From positions 62,001 to 126,000 of the forward strand of contig BLAL01000208.1 of assembly GCA_015698045.1 (NCBI GenBank): 64,000 nucleotides of DNA, read 5' to 3'. Below, piece by piece: positions 36,384-47,627 of this stretch; position 1 is the first letter of the stretch; the number at the start of each line of letters is the position of its first letter. The position numbers were made by a program, and so were the translations under genes. The DNA comes from Rhizophagus clarus. Lineage: Eukaryota; Glomeromycota; Glomeromycetes; Glomerales; Glomeraceae. The notes beneath the pieces were generated by a model. It did not search any database, was not told the origin of the DNA, and saw nothing but the letters and a program-made list of their open reading frames with translations.

Positions 36384-36412
36384 AAATAAAAGAGCGTGAT
36401 GATTTGCTCTCT
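36384..36412 (-). promoter_or_regulatory. Conserved upstream GCTC motif of copy C
   Basis: AGCGTGATGATTTGCTCTC in plus-strand order. Related sequences occur at 23193-23211, 40632-40656, 47237-47256 and 51418-51430, each upstream of the TATA module or a relic of it. Upstream activating role inferred from conservation only. Confidence 0.4.
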
Positions 36413-36419
36413 GTAACCA

Positions 36420-38361
36420 TACAATTTTATATTGAGAATTCTGTGAAGAATAACTGAGAGATTGATACTAGCCAAATTAATATTCATTTAACCAAACTTC
36501 CTTTCATTAACGGAGAAACAAAAACATATACATTATGTAATGGTCGAATTTTAAAATCAACGTGCCCCGAGTCGTGAGTGATACAGCATGGATGTGTAAC
36601 AATTTATAAAAGAATTTTAGATTTATTAATTTATGTATTGATTGATTCGAACAAAAATCTGAAACAAAAAAAAATTTAATTATTTGCAATTATAAAGTAT
36701 GCCTAAAAAAACTTGCAGATCATGTGATCTACATAGGGAATGATTGCTTTATTTGTTATTCATATGATCTGGACTTTACAAAGAAAAAAAAAAGGAAAAA
36801 AATGTTGAAACCTAAAATTTACAAATAACATGATTATTCATGCTACATATCAAACAAGTACAAGTGGATCGTGTGAAAATCAAGCAAAATATTTCTTGTA
36901 TCACAAAGCACCCATTTTTTAAGTTCAATCGACTCTATTTAATAATCATTTACTTATTTGAACATTTACCGAATCTTTTACTATTAGAAACAATACAATT
37001 TTTATTACATTATTTTCGAGAAGAGAGATATTACATTTATATATTTTCCAAGCAAAGTATAATAATTCGGGTACATCCGAAACTGCGAATTAAAAAAATT
37101 TTTTTTTTTAAGTTCATAAACTTATAAAGTGTTACAATAGGTTGCATTTTGTATACTAAACAGATCGACAATGAAAAGATCTTTCTTTTCCCTATTTCAA
37201 TATATATAACACATATAATATATATATATTATTCGCAAAAAAAAGAAAGAAATCTTTAAACTTTCAAATGAATAGTTTCGAATATTATCCCTGTCGTTAG
37301 TTCGCAGTGATTAAGTAACGTATTACTATTGTAACAAGTAAAAGAAACATATATAGTAGTACGTACTCTTTACACTATTGTCGATCCGGAGTTTTGGCGC
37401 AGTAAAACTTAATCTTCATTTGGTAATTAATATGCCTAATTAAATTTGCTGCAGAATGTACACATGTTAGTTAGAGTGATAATATAATAATGCTAATTGT
37501 GCATAAAATGTACAGACCTTCGTTTGTCGTAATAACCTTGTAATAAATCGATCTGGGCTCAGCTAAAGAATGGCCGTTTAAATAGCGTTTTTGTTTTGCT
37601 ACTAATAATTATGAAACTATTGATCCGGTCATGAGAAGAAAAGGAAGGCTGGGAGCTAGTTTAAATTTTATTTGAAATCCAATAATATAGTGATTTCAGA
37701 ATAGAGGGGTAAATTAAATCGATCTTGATCGATTTAACAAATCGATCATATAATCGACGAGTTGCGACGCTCCGAGTTGAATGTCCATCATTTAAAGGGT
37801 GGAGTTTTTTTATGTAAACTCTTAATGCGTTGTATTTCGAGCGCGCATGAAAATGTTTTACACGGCGTTTAGATCAACATTAAACACATCGAATATAACG
37901 ACGTTAAGTAGAAATTAGTTGAGTCTACATAGTAAATATAATTATCTCACATTCTCACTATATGCAGTTTATTTTTGTTTGAATCCTTTATTTACTTGTG
38001 ATCGTGTATGCCGGAGTGTTGTTTACATTTTATTCCCGCCTGATTGGATTTCGTTTATTGTTAATCATTTTAAAATAGGTGACTTGCTACTTAATTAAAA
38101 TCTACTACTTATTTAACATTACAAAATACTGTAACTCAGGGGGTCATTCAAGAAGGAAATATTTCTTTGTAAATGTAGGGAAATGACTCGATCATTGCTC
38201 AAATAATAAAGATCGACTAACGATATTTGATTAATTATGCTCGATTAACAATAATCGGACAATTATCATTTATTTTAAATAAAAAAATTCACTTTTAAAT
38301 GTTTTTTTATTATATTGTTAGATTAGTTATTGTATAATTGTATTCTTAAATAAATAAGATT
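36420..38361. other. Upstream flank of copy C; duplicated block
   Basis: Up to about 37560 the order of similarity to 47380-48600 is clear: AAATTAATATT..TTTAACCAAA, ATCTGAAACA, GATCATGTGA, AACAGATCGACAATGAAAA, TAGTAGTACGTACT and TTGTCGATCCGGAGTTT. Right of 37700 there is an ATCGAT-rich stretch (37715-37760) and AT-rich DNA. No gene is recognised. Confidence 0.5.
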
Positions 38362-39478
38362 TAAGATTTTCTTTTGGTCAAATTTGTAGGTCATTTCTTG
38401 ACTATTGATGATACTTTACTTATATAACTAATACACAATATCAATTCCATAAATAGTCCTATATAAAAATTAATAAGAGGGAGAAATTATTTCACAGGCT
38501 ATTTGCTACCCTATAAAAAATAAGTGTCCAGAAAATGTCCAGAAAAAGCATCTAAAAAATTGTCCGGAAATTCTGGACACTGTGTGTCCGGAAACTGTTC
38601 CGAAAACACCTCATTTTCGGGACATTAGGAATTTATCCTGAAATTGTCCTGAAATACATTTTTGCAAAATTTGGCATGAAAGACAATTGGCAGCTAATGA
38701 TCGCATTATTATTACTCAACCTGAATTTTTATATCATAAATATATAGTATATTTGCCTGCTCTGCAAATTTAATTAGTATGACAAAGAAGGTTATGAATG
38801 CCAGTTTCGTGCTTTTTGCATTTTTTTACAAAATTAATTGAAGTAACATCCAGAATTTGTCCTGAAATTTTTCATGTCCGGAATTTGTCCAGTTTAAATT
38901 ATCCGAGTTTTTAATATGTCCGGAATTTGTCTAGGTTTAACTGTCCAGAAACTGTCCAAAAATTTAAACTGGACAAATATTAGACAAATGCTGGACAAAA
39001 TTTGGACATGTCAAAATTTTAAGTTTCAGATTTATAATACCAAAAAAATGGACATTTTCCAGACATACCAGAATTATTCTGGACAATTTCTGGACATTTT
39101 TGTAGATATTTTCCGAACATTTATTTTTTATAAGGCCATATTCGATTATTACTTTGCTGATAATAAAATATATACACATTTTGACTGAAGTTAATGTTTG
39201 ACACATTATCGAATTGAGATTTCTTCATATTTAATGCAATAAATACAAAGGACGTTAGGTTATTGATAAGCAAATTTAATAGGATGAACGAGTTAATTAA
39301 TGACAAGATTGTTTTCTACGATACGCGAATTTACTCCTGGATTGTCGTACTAATATTGGTTCGATAAATGAATGCTAGCATTTGTACATATTCATATGTG
39401 AACCAATTGTCGCGTTCTCAGGATTCATTTAGGATGAGAAGCTAATATTATCAGAACAATTTGGGTCCATATTTAAAC
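38362..39478 (-). pseudogene. Decayed orphan-family copy D, interrupted
   Basis: The C-terminal part is at 38362-38510 (minus strand: ..GGAGAAATTATTTCACA and GATTTTCTTTTGGTC equivalents). The middle and N-terminal parts are at 39135-39478 (SNINFSQNVYIFYYQQSNNRI; then MDPNCSDN..., MNPENATIGSHM with stops). A 624-bp element (38511-39134) splits the copy within the conserved RIYQ..CEI region. Stops and frameshifts confirm decay. Confidence 0.85.
38511..39134. mobile_element. MITE-like element with GTCC(A/G)GAAA repeats
   Basis: The ends CTATAAAAAATAAGTGTCC and, in reverse, CTTATAAAAAATAAATGTTC form an imperfect TIR. The interior is filled with GTCCAGAAA, GTCCGGAAT and GGACAAAT motifs on both strands. 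The flanks are parts of orphan copy D, which gives independent proof of insertion. The target duplication has decayed beyond recognition. No coding capacity; the 90-codon frame at 38916 is inside the repeat. Confidence 0.75.
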
Positions 39479-39712
39479 TTAATAAATTGTATTACTATTT
39501 ACTTAAAACGAATAGGTCCCTCCAAAAGAGTAATGCTTACTTAAATTTGAAGTTTGTATAAATACTAGGTAGCGAGAACCGTTTGAGTGTCTGAAGAAGT
39601 CACATTAATTAGTTAGCGTCGCAAATTGCTACTGACGGCAAACATCGGACAATATATCAGTTATATAAAATTATTTATTATACTGATCATCGCGTACTAT
39701 TTAATTTGGAAT

Positions 39713-39893
39713 TAGTGCTCCTACCGGATCATGTCAGGTCGAAAAAAATCAAGACCCTAAACCAGAAGACCCTAAACAAGACCCCGGGTCTAAACCCGAA
39801 TTTTTAAGGAAAAAAACACATTTATTATAACCCGAGCTTTTAAGTCGGGTCGGGTCGCACAACCCGGGTTAACTCGTTTCGATCGGAGCACTA
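39713..39893. mobile_element. Short hAT-type MITE (TAGTGCTCC ends)
   Basis: It begins TAGTGCTCCTACCGGAT and ends GATCGGAGCACTA (inverted mates). The flanks TTTGGAAT and CCTAGAAT may be a decayed 8-bp duplication. The interior has CCCGGGTC and GTCGGGTCG motifs. It lies in the upstream region of relic D. Confidence 0.65.
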
Positions 39894-39900
39894 CCTAGAA

Positions 39901-40599
39901 TAGTGTTCCGAAAGGGTCGAGTCGGGTCGAGTTTGAGGATGTATTCGAACTCGACCCGAGTATAAAAACAAACCCGTACAAATACCCGGGTTAACATTTA
40001 TATGACCCGACCTCTGACCCGACCCGATACAGTTTAACCCCCGGATAACCCGGGTCCAAATAAAATTTTCAGATAAAATAAATCTTTATCATATACTTTG
40101 GATGGAAATGCTGCTACAAATTCATCTAATGTACTTTGAGTTTCTATCATTGAATTCCTGCTTTTTTGGATTTTTATCTGGATAATTACACTCTAAAGAA
40201 CGCCAAAGATTTGTTGTATTTGTTTTATTCGTAAAATTTTAATAAATATAATATTAAAAGAGAATTTTCTTATTTTTTTTTTTATAAAAATACTTGTAAA
40301 TAATTAAGCAAATATTTTTTTTTTTCTAAAAAAAAAATACTTACGGACAGTTTAAGCACTTAACTTCTTTGAGTTTTTGTTTAAAAATCATGTAATGTAA
40401 TAAATATTTTATAGACATGTTAATATCTGATTAAACCCGGGTCAACCCGGGTCAACTCGGGTCTAGTAAAGAAGTGACCCTAACCCGACGGGTCGGGTTG
40501 GATATAAGACTCGTGTCAGATAATGATAAACCCGATTCAGATTTTAAACGCGGGTCGGGTCAAATGACCCGGGTCTGACCCGACCCTTTCGGAACACTA
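39901..40599. mobile_element. hAT-type MITE (TAGTGTTCCGAAAGG ends), perfect 8-bp TSD
   Basis: The terminal inverted repeats TAGTGTTCCGAAAGGGTCG and CGACCCTTTCGGAACACTA-type ends are flanked by identical ACCTAGAA (39893-39900 and 40600-40607). Subterminal GACCCG/CGGGTC repeats surround an AT-rich core. It was inserted at the right edge of the 39713 MITE, so it is the younger of the two. No transposase. Confidence 0.92.
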
Positions 40600-40607
40600 A
40601 CCTAGAA

Positions 40608-43600
40608 TATTCGTGAAACAAATAAAAAAAATAGATGTAAAATTTTGCTCCTTATTAAATTTTACTACGTATCCGTATCGATATACCCTTAAAAAATAAT
40701 ACATATAATTTATGCCGGAATTACCAATAATTACAAAATGAAATTATAAATTACACGTATATGATTGATTATAATTCGGATCTAAATTATAATTTAAATC
40801 ATGGTTGCGATTCCCTATGCTAAAGAATTGACTCGGTATTACTGCTTCTTTCGGCGCTCTGTAATATTAGTAGATCCTCCGTTACAAGTGTTATATACCT
40901 AAACTTCTAAACAAACCACGAATGACTCTTTCTTCTCACTCCTTTCTTCCATCCTTATATACTATCTAAAATTTAGGTCAATTTTGTCTGATGGTCATAA
41001 ATGGCTCCCGGCTAATTTTGTCGATTGGTCAAATTAAGCCATATTCGGGTCTCTCCCAACTACTAATCATCCGTTTCTCACTAACTATATATGAAACAAA
41101 CTAAAATAAAATATATAAAAGAAAATAAACTATAATAATAACATATAGTTTATTTTATATATTATTTTATATTATTAAACTAGAACCTAATTCTAAAAAT
41201 ATTCGTAACATTATCGTTGATCAAACTTTTTATTTAGGATACAACTCATTCGCAGAATTACTCACTAATAATTTAATTTCATGAATAAACATAACGATAA
41301 TACTTTCAACAAAAAAAATGCACCATATCTTGCCTATTTAATACTAGTTTTAACTTGAAGCTTTTTAAGATAAGAACCTGATAATACTTTCAATTTATTC
41401 AGTAATACTTTCAATTTATTCAGTAAGGAAATTTCAATTTATTCAGTAAGGAAAAATCACTATAAGATGAACTTAATAATTTTTAATTATGGTTTGATGA
41501 AAGTAAATATTGATGTTACCAACTTTACGCCAAATGAATTCATGCATTATTGTTTGTTTGAGGCTTTGATCGACGTCAGATTGAATGGCGCTTTTATTTT
41601 AAAAATAAACTTTCTTTTCGAAATAACACAAAAATACATCAACATAATGACTTTCATTTTCATTAAGCTAATTAAAAATAGATGTCATACTAAAAAATAT
41701 TATTTAAGCGATTTATAACGTGATAATTTTAATATATTTCAATCAGTTATTTAAATATTTATGGCGTATACTATATTTACAGTCTTTAATACTAAATATT
41801 CAACATAACATTTGAGGAATAATTGGATCTTTACGAAAACTTGAATGAGTTTAGCTAAACTACAATGAGCGTTACCAAAGCCTTCTATAGAGTTACTATC
41901 TAGATAACTAAGATTGCAGATTGTAATGATAAGCTTTGTTTCGTAATCCTTCACTATCACTAGAAATAGGAACGTTTGATTTATTTCAAGAATATATGCA
42001 GCTTATAGGATAACGGCTTAGAATATGTCACATAATAGAAATTTTGTAATATATGACCGTATCATATCGTATCGCATATATTTATATATCACCGAAACTA
42101 TAATTTAAACTTTGAAGGGGCTTTGTTGTTTCAATTTCTTAATATTTTGTTCCAATTTCTTAATATTTGTTTAAACTAATTTTTAGCCAAATTAACATTC
42201 ATTTACCAAATTTTATTGATGGATAAATAATATGATTAAATTAAAGATTAGGTCGTGCATAAAAAAATTTCAGATTCTCGTGACAAAATATGGTTATCCG
42301 ATTTTTTTTTTACACATAAGAACATGTATATCTTGTGTACAGCAAAAATAGGTTATCTTCATTTGAAGTATCTATTTTGGAAAGGTACCTGGAGATAAGA
42401 TAGGGTGATGAATATCTACTATGAATTCAGAAATGAATGTAGAAAATGAATCTGATAATAATGATAATGAAAATGATAAACGTGATAATGTAGAAGAAAT
42501 ATTAAAAGGGTAGAAGTTGATGGAATAATTCAATAGAAGTTTTTATTATTCAAGTGGTTTATTGAAAAATTTGATTTCGTTATTATAGCAGTGTACAAAA
42601 AAAAAAAAGGTGGTAAAGTCATCAAACTTCAAGTAACAAAAAATTACGAAATTAACTTGTTAAAAGTTTACAAGATAGTATAGTATATGCCCGTGCTGTT
42701 AGCAAAAAATACGGTAAAGAATATCGTTACAATATCATTATATAAATTCACTAAAAAAATTCATGAATTTTTGCAAAACTGAGGCGAGAATATACAAATT
42801 TTTTTTTGCCCATATGAAATCGCGTATGTAATAGTGTTACATTCATATCTATCTACTAAGATAAAATAGCAAGATTTCTTGGCGTTTCGGAATACCCTTT
42901 CATCCATTGAAAGGTTTCTTTTTGACAAGCTTGCATATTATTTAAAGAATATAATTGACGACGATACTTTCAGTCATTACTGTATGCTGGTGTATAACTA
43001 TAGTAGTACACAGCATATACCAAATATTCCTTTAATCCCTATATAACATTTGATAAGAAGTTTAGAAGGATTTATTAAGCACTTTAAATGAATTTTGCAG
43101 ATACAGAGACTTAAATCATATGAAAGTAAGCAAAAAAAAAAAAGAAAAATAGGAATATCGCACAAAAAATTCTTGAAATATTAGTATTTTCAAATGAACA
43201 TGCATTAATTAATAACAACTGACCAACCAGAACTTTGGCGTTTCAATAGAGCACAAAAATCTATTGATCGGCTAATGACCGACTAATATTCATTGAAAAG
43301 ATATTTTCTCAGGAAGAGATCTTAAATTAACATAATGCCCATCATGAATTAGGAGAGCTCACAAAAGTGAAATATATAAACGATACACTAGTTCATTAAT
43401 TATGTTAAGAAAATCCTCCGATCCTTATAGAAAGCAAAAGCAGTAAATTAAGAAGCTTCTCGACGAGTTTCTAAGTTGTACATATATTGTACAGTGATAT
43501 ATAAATAATAATACTGGCTGTGCTACAGTTAATATAGATAAAATTGGACACCATAAATATTTAAAACTTAAAATGGAGAAATCACCAAACAATTATTATT

Positions 43601-46423
43601 GATTTGCTGTCATTAAAGTTATCATAGAACAAAAGAATATGATCATAAACATTTATTTTTAAAATAGGTTAAAATAGGTATTAAATAGGTTTATTATTAA
43701 TAATATCATTGTAATCTGATCTACAATTTAAATCATCGTGCATAAATATTCACATGTGAAAATTATTCTGCGGATATCTGTCGATTAAGCTTTAGAGACA
43801 ACGAAAATGAGCTTTTAAATCAAATAAATAAAAAGATTATTAATATGCATTAAATTTATTATAAATTTAATTTTCAATGTCTATAAATAAATTGCCCAAT
43901 ATATACTATAAAGTTCTTTGATTTAAATGTAAAATTTTTATTATTTGTTGTACTACGTTATTTGGGCCGAAATTGTAAATTTTGGCCGAATATTAATATT
44001 CGGCGTGCCATTATAACATTCTTTTTTAATCACATGATCATTTTTTGTATAATTTGGTATTTTCATTGGACAATTTCAAACTATTAAAACCAAGAAAATG
44101 AAATTTTAAAAAAGATTTATTCTACATATTAATAATTTATGTCATATTTATATTATTTGTCTTATTTGTCATGTAAAAAATAATCTGATTAATTTAAGTA
44201 TTTATAATGCCAGTTTGTTGAATTTTCTCTCCTTTGATTATAAGCATAGCCTTGTACTTCATCTTCTAACGCCGAAATTTTGGTAATGTTTATTTATATT
44301 TTGAGGCTGTAATTATATGAATCATGAAAGAAATTCCGAAGTCCATCCGTAATAAAAAAAAACCAGTAAATTGCCGACCATTCAGCAAAATTGATAATAG
44401 TACTGGCCAAAATGATCGGTAATTTACTTTCTAGGAATTGTTCCGCCCATACGCATTTTTGGATATTTAGCCTTTTAGCTCTTTTATGGATTTATTATTA
44501 TCAACATATATATTTATAATAAGGTTTATCGTTCGATGACGCGCTAAATCAAATAAAATACAGCGGTATTTACGAAAAAGTAATGATTGATAGAAAAATT
44601 TTAACGTCTATTGAAATTTCCAAAATAAATTATAATTGCCTGATAATTTTGAACAATAATAAATAATCGGTGATATTGTTGCTCTTTAAATATGATTGAC
44701 GATTTTGTATTATTATAAAGCTCCCTTTAACTTATATCGGAAGAAAAAATAATAAGTACTGAATAAAAAAAAATGGAAATTCATTAATATTATCTCTATT
44801 TAAACATTTAAGTTTAAGCTAAACCATAGTGAGTGTAATGAATTTCTGATTAGAAAATTATATAAGTGTTTCATCAAAGTAGCTAATCGGAACTTCATTG
44901 CGTCTCGCATCTAATATTAAATTGGCATTTATCCCATATGACTATGGAATAGTTATAGAACTGTAAAGAGTTGAAGTAATAAGGCGAAGTCGTATTAATG
45001 AAGACTAACGAATTAATTGGTTATATATTCATTTTCATTGAGTATCTGAATAGCTGAATAAATTTAATTTATTTAATTTTATTAAATGGATAAAAATTGT
45101 TCAATATTAATTTTTCAATGGAAAATGTCATGTCATTAATTCATTCTAACCAAAATTATAAATCAAGAGAATATACCTTTGTGGCTGTTACTGTTTGTGT
45201 TACAAGGAGTCTGTTTGCTTATGCACACACTTTATTGTTATTATTATTATTATTATTTTTTTTAAAAAAAAAAGAATACGCCATAAAACTTTATCTATTA
45301 CGATAAAGTTCCGATAAGCATATGATTTAACATAATAAATTCAGAAATGATTTTATTAATTCAAGAATTTTGCTAAAATTGGTTCTGTATACCTTGTATA
45401 CTCTGGGATATTCCGGGATACTCTGGAACCTTTGGTATATTATGAAAAAAATCTCATGATGAAATTAATAATGGTATACAAAACTCCGGATCGACAAAAC
45501 AAGACATCTTTGGGGTGGCAACGGAAATGTCGGAGCTGATTATATATTTGTTTAATTTATTAAATTACTATATTAATCTAATTTTCAAAAAAAAGGCATA
45601 AATTTCTTTTCAATGTCGCTAAGCGGGACATCTCTATATACCTTGTATACTCTGGGATATTCCGGGATATTTTGGAACCTTTGGTATATTATGAAAAAAT
45701 CTCAATGATGAAATTAATAATGGTCGTATAAAATAAATAAAACTCCGGATCGACAAAACAAGACATCTTTGGGGTGGCAACGGAAATATCGGAGCTGATT
45801 GTATATTTGTTAATTTATTAATTACTATATTAATCTCATTTTCTAAAAAAAAAAATAAGCATAAATTTCTTTTCAATGCCGCCAAGTGAGGCATCATATG
45901 CTTAAAAAAATTAATTTTGATAACTATAACGGCGAGAAACTAAGCGGAAACTTCCGAAATTGTGTTCTGATTGTAATGAAACAACGATTGTGACAAGCTA
46001 TCTTTAATAAAACGAATCTTAAGTATGCACGATTTCAAATTTTATGGTCTAGTTTACAATAAAAATGTGAATAAATTCCTTGCACATCATAGCCGTAGAT
46101 CAACGGACTGTTAATAAATATTTTAATTCACACTTTGCATTGTTTGTTTATTTAAAAAATTCGATATAAAATTGACTTATAAGTGACAAGATTGGAAAGG
46201 TCTTATTATGTTTATCTTTTTTTTAAAAAAAAAAAAAAAATTCGTTATTTTCACATGAAAAATTTCTGATCTAAACCTTTAGAAGTAACTATCAGCATCA
46301 TAAACACCACAATGTAAAAAAAATAATTACTATTTAAACATTGTAATATAAGAAACTTAAAAGCGTTGTTATAGGATAATAATTATTTAAACTAATATAG
46401 TAACGGTAATAAATAATTTAATA
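40608..46423. other. Intergenic flank between copies D and E
   Basis: 40608-40660 retains the family's upstream GCTC motif of relic D. 42190-42230 (AAATTAACATTCATTTACC) and 42883-42960 resemble the upstream flank of copy F (51662-51780), so this is part of the duplicated landscape. 44520-46080 matches 34140-35260. Open frames at 41467 and 41751 have no recognised relatives. Confidence 0.45.
45391..45888. repeat. 249-bp tandem duplication
   Basis: ACCTTGTATACTCTGGGATA occurs at 45391 and 45640. The following 200-plus bases match (TTTGGTATATTATGAAAAAA, GGATCGACAAAACAAGACAT, TTTGGGGTGGCAACGGAAAT) with small indels. The equivalent part of the copy C block near 34840 is single copy. Confidence 0.8.
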
Positions 46424-47014
46424 TTACCTGCTGGACAAAATTATTTCAGAAAAAAAACGATTTAGATATTGTGTTAAATGGTATTTGAGATTTTCTTTTT
46501 GATCAAACTTAAAGGTTAATTCTTCATATCCAATATGATGTTCAATTTCATTTCCATGAATAGTTCTATTTAAAAGGTTGATAATAAACGAGGATGAAAT
46601 TATTTCACAAACGATTTGATAAAATTGATTATTGTCTTGTCGTTGATAAAAGAAGATGAATTCATTCTGATTGAAACTAATGTTGGATGCGTTACTGCTT
46701 AATTCATTTAATAATTGAATCGAAATTTCTCTGCATTTGATATTATAAATATGAATATCATTAGGTGCTTGATAAACAAAATTAATAGAAACGGGTTGAT
46801 TGATGGCAAAATTATCTTGTGCGATATACGGACTTCTAGAAATTTGTGGATTTCCATAATATTCATTTGATATATGAATGCTAGTATTATTTTGTGCATC
46901 CACACAAGGAATATTCATACGTGAACCAATAGATTCCGTCTGCAAAGAATTCCTTTCTGACGTGGGATCATTATTAAAACTGAAGAACAGACTATTCGGA
47001 TAGTTTGGATTCAT
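46424..47014 (-). CDS. Orphan Asn/Gln-rich small protein, family copy E (intact)
   Basis: 196-residue single-exon family member. It starts MNPNYPNSLFFSFNND, then a Ser/Asn/Gln-rich stretch, IAQDN at about 64-68, FVYQAPNDIHIYNIKC (Cys94), FNQNEFIFFYQRQ (114-126), FYQIVCEIIS (Cys136), SSFIINLLNRTIHGNEIEHHIG, and LTFKFDQKENLKYHLTQYLNRFF. A short unique tail (SEIILSSR) follows. It lacks the first of the three cysteines seen in A, C and F (His instead), leaving the two invariant ones. A TATA module lies about 135 bases upstream. Together with about 3-4 kb of flank it is a duplicate of the copy C locus. Function unknown. Confidence 0.8.
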   Translation of the reverse strand: MNPNYPNSLFFSFNNDPTSERNSLQTESIGSRMNIPCVDAQNNTSIHISNEYYGNPQISRSPYIAQDNFAINQPVSINFVYQAPNDIHIYNIKCREISIQLLNELSSNASNISFNQNEFIFFYQRQDNNQFYQIVCEIISSSFIINLLNRTIHGNEIEHHIGYEELTFKFDQKENLKYHLTQYLNRFFSEIILSSR

Positions 47015-47143
47015 AATTTATTTAAATTTTAAAATTGATTTACGAAGAATTAAATTTTTACTTTCTCGTAAACTTGAATTCTTAAGAAAACTCTATAATT
47101 TGAGATTCCTAACAAAAATTATTAAAAAAAAAAAAAAATCGAT

Positions 47144-47164
47144 GAGGGCTCTTTATATACATAA
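47144..47164 (-). promoter_or_regulatory. TATA-type promoter module of copy E
   Basis: Plus-strand GAGGGCTCTTTATATACATA, equivalent to the copy C module, about 135 bases before the ATG; GGGCGTAATAATTTGCTCTC lies further upstream (47236-47255). Confidence 0.6.
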
Positions 47165-47259
47165 ATTAAACAACATGATGTCACAGATAATCTAATCACG
47201 TTGTATTTTAATATATTTGAGAAACAAATGAAGCGGGCGTAATAATTTGCTCTCTGCCC

Positions 47260-47596
47260 CCTTAATATTTATTATATACAATTTTTATTTTATGGTTCGA
47301 CGTTCCTAAAAGTTATTTCTATCAATAGTCTATCAATTCTAATCTAAGAATTTTGCGAATAATAACCGGGATAACGTTAGCAAAATTAATATTAATTTAA
47401 CCAAAGTTATTTTCATTGATGACAAAAAAGTCATATACATTATGCAATAGTCAGATTTATAATTTAGTTATTTTTTTTTTTTTTTAAAAAAAAAAAAATA
47501 AAATCATGTGCCCTGAGTGACACAGCATGAATGTGGGAATTTTCGGATAAAGAATTTTATAAAGAATTTTAGATTCATTAATTTTATTGTTGATTC

Positions 47597-47627
<31 letters not shown>

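Noticed and set aside
38916..39306. Frames of 61-90 codons on both strands
   Set aside because: Those on 38916-39206 lie in the GTCC-repeat element; the 61-codon one is part of orphan relic D.
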